Assembly (NCBI GenBank): GCA_033065855.1
Contig: JAVXUO010001311.1
Span: 620,001 to 684,000 of the forward strand
From: Escallonia rubra
Lineage: Eukaryota; Streptophyta; Magnoliopsida; Escalloniales; Escalloniaceae
Length of the DNA stretch: 64,000 nucleotides
Direction of reading: 5' to 3'
Below, piece by piece: positions 62,311-64,000 of the stretch (positions are counted from its first letter, which is position 1; each line of letters begins with the position of its first letter). A program made the translations under genes and the position numbers. The notes beneath the pieces were generated by a model. That model did no database searches. It was given only the letters and a program-made list of their open reading frames with translations, and was not told the origin of the DNA.

Positions 62311-63924
62311 TTGTAGGCATTAGATACGGAGAATTTTCAATTAGAATGTTTCTCCCAAAATGGGTAATAGAAAGATCAAATAAAGCACCAACCGCCCATC
62401 ATATTGATACATCCTCGGATGTTAAAGATCATATTTCACTTCAAGAAGTAAAATTTTTCTTAACAATTCATATTGAATTGCAGTTCTAAACGTTCCTGAA
62501 CAGATTTTATCACGAGAAAATCTAAGAAATATCTTAAAACCTACATAAAGGCCGAGAATATAGCACATCTAACAACCTTAAAACACATTGTGAGGCTGCT
62601 AAAAGATCCAGGTCAAAATCAAATAGTAAAGCTACGAAAAAATGTCTGACTGACAAGTTAACTCAGTGGCTTAAGCGTCCTTCCAACCAATAATGACCCT
62701 TTTGATAAGTCTTTTCTACGGTCATTATTAGTATGGAATAATAGTACATCATTGAGGGGTCCAAGAGGCAATATTAGCTCAATCTAGCTTCACTTTCCCC
62801 CTACACTGATAGACATCCTCACCAATTGATGCTAATATACTTTTGAGCACCTAATTAATCTGATCATCATAGGGTTACTCAGCGCCAAGCTGGGTAATGA
62901 TTCTTGGTAGGTGATTCCTTACTTCTGATGGGATCAAGGTACGAGGAATTAATTCCTTATCAATCTTGGAGTTGGACGCGCCAAGAGGCGGCCCGTGACA
63001 TTCTTCCCCACTAGACCAGTTGACGGCCTCATCAACTTTTGCATTTGGCAGGTGGTAATGATATTCTCTTCTTTAGATGATCTCTTCCTGACCCTTGAAG
63101 GCTCTTGCGAGATGACGTGAATGACCTTAAAAATATATTAGTCGGACGTTAATGACCCTAAACCTATAATACCTTCTTATAACTGCAAAATATATATATA
63201 TAAAAAGATAAAAAGTTTAAAAGCTGACAAGCTGTCCTCGACAAATAAACTTGACATCTTAACAACCTCTTTCGAGGTTTGTTTCATAAATAAACTTCTA
63301 AAGTCATGCACATAGAAACAAATCAAAATGCCCGTGTGTTTAAGCATTTTATGACATGAGTACACGTTTGCATGATGAGAGCACACAATACCCATAGGAA
63401 TGTCGACCCTGCATTCACCCTTCACCAAATCAAGTCCACCCATGCATTCACGTTCTTGGAGAATTGCATATATAAGACGATTTCTCATCCTAATATCAGA
63501 AAATTGTGCAGCTCATCAGTTTAATTAGTTAGAGGACTTAACAATGTGAGTTGGTTATACAATCAGAGATTATATATACACAGATGTTTAATATAAGTTC
63601 CCGAAAAATGTCTCTCTACTTAATTAGTGTTAAAGGTACCGAAGGTATTCGAGACTTATCCAAATATGGGTGTACATGCACATGTATGTTAGGTACATAC
63701 AGAAAATTACGTATGGATGTCGTTACTTATTCACGTGTTAACGGACATCATGAACAAAAGCCTTGCGGTTGATTAGAGTACGCGAGCCTGCTCCAAATCT
63801 CCATCGTCCAAGATTTATTTTTTCTCAATCTAACTAAATATGGAGAAAATTGGAGAAGGTTGAGAGGACGGCCTCTCACTATCCTTTCCCTCTCCCTTGT
63901 GTTCATCGTCTTTTCAACCCAAGA
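62311..63924. other. Right-hand spacer, no gene recognised
   Basis: No recognised protein. Around 62990-63010 the minus strand reads TGTCACGGGCC after a purine-rich tract, a combination seen at LTR edges, but no partner repeat could be found. Microsatellites are short (TA near 63192). Confidence 0.4.
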
Positions 63925-64000
63925 CAGGGGCAGACCCAGGAAGTCTAATCGCGTGAAGGGGACCAAAACGTGATGAAAAAAATTGACGGCTAGCATAAAA
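63925..64000 (+). mobile_element. Left end of a hAT-type element, cut by the window edge
   Basis: CAGGGGCAGACCCAGGAAGT, then CTAATCG and GGGGACCAAAACGTGATGAA, matches the right end of the element at 4569-5161 read in reverse (CAGTGGCGGATTCAGCAAGT, then CTAATCG, GGGGTCAAAAAGTGATAAA). It is a second copy of that family in the opposite orientation; the remainder lies beyond the window. Confidence 0.65.

Noticed and set aside
62650-62690. tRNA-like A-box sequence (GTTAACTCAGTGGCTTAAGCG)
   Set aside because: No B box or cloverleaf follows, so it is not a tRNA gene; a SINE head is possible but unsupported.
62600-63010. Possible edge of an LTR retrotransposon (TGTCACGGGCC after a purine tract)
   Set aside because: No second LTR, target duplication or element gene was found in the window, so the motif alone is not enough.

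Overview
This window is nuclear DNA of a flowering plant, most likely a core eudicot; the species cannot be read from it. The signs are spliced genes with GT..AG introns, AT-rich intergenic DNA full of small transposons, and plant-only gene families: a chloroplast beta-carotene hydroxylase, plastid MinD, a CrRLK1L receptor kinase and a plastid DUF819 protein. There is no operon structure, CRISPR array or rRNA, and no tRNA gene that I could recognise.

Layout, left to right. Two tandem minus-strand DUF819 genes come first: the left copy (712-1723) shows only exons 1-2 before the window edge, the right copy (2981-7505) has all six exons. A minus-strand RBM18-like RNA-binding protein follows (8442-9434, with a 5' UTR exon near 11.02-11.16 kb), then an intronless plus-strand CrRLK1L receptor kinase (15076-17544). 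A transposon-rich stretch (19.6-23.6 kb) holds a long-TIR Mutator-like element with a PIF/Harbinger-like element nested in it, and a GC-ended hAT element. Next are a four-exon plus-strand PPPDE/DeSI-type thiol peptidase (25166-31658), two LINE-like short elements, and a minus-strand lysine-rich coiled-coil protein (35057-35692). Plastid MinD (39793-40779) is followed by a broken tandem copy (44284-45233), then by a seven-exon minus-strand beta-carotene hydroxylase (50921-53178). The last 10.7 kb hold no recognised gene, only LINE remnants, dispersed repeats and one more hAT end at the window edge.

The genes do not form one pathway, but several act in or are sent to plastids (DUF819 pair, MinD, beta-carotene hydroxylase). 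From memory, the neighbours match several Arabidopsis segments at once: AT5G24000-24020 (DUF819, CrRLK1L, MinD), AT4G25660-25700 (PPPDE, NST1-like, hydroxylase 1) and AT5G52540-52570 (DUF819, NST1-like, hydroxylase 2). This suggests an ancestral gene order that Arabidopsis split after genome duplication. The most informative findings are this synteny, the two tandem duplications (one with a dead copy), an empty paralogous site that dates one transposon, and three introns with pyrimidine-rich microsatellites right after weak splice donors. I saw no clearly new biological system.
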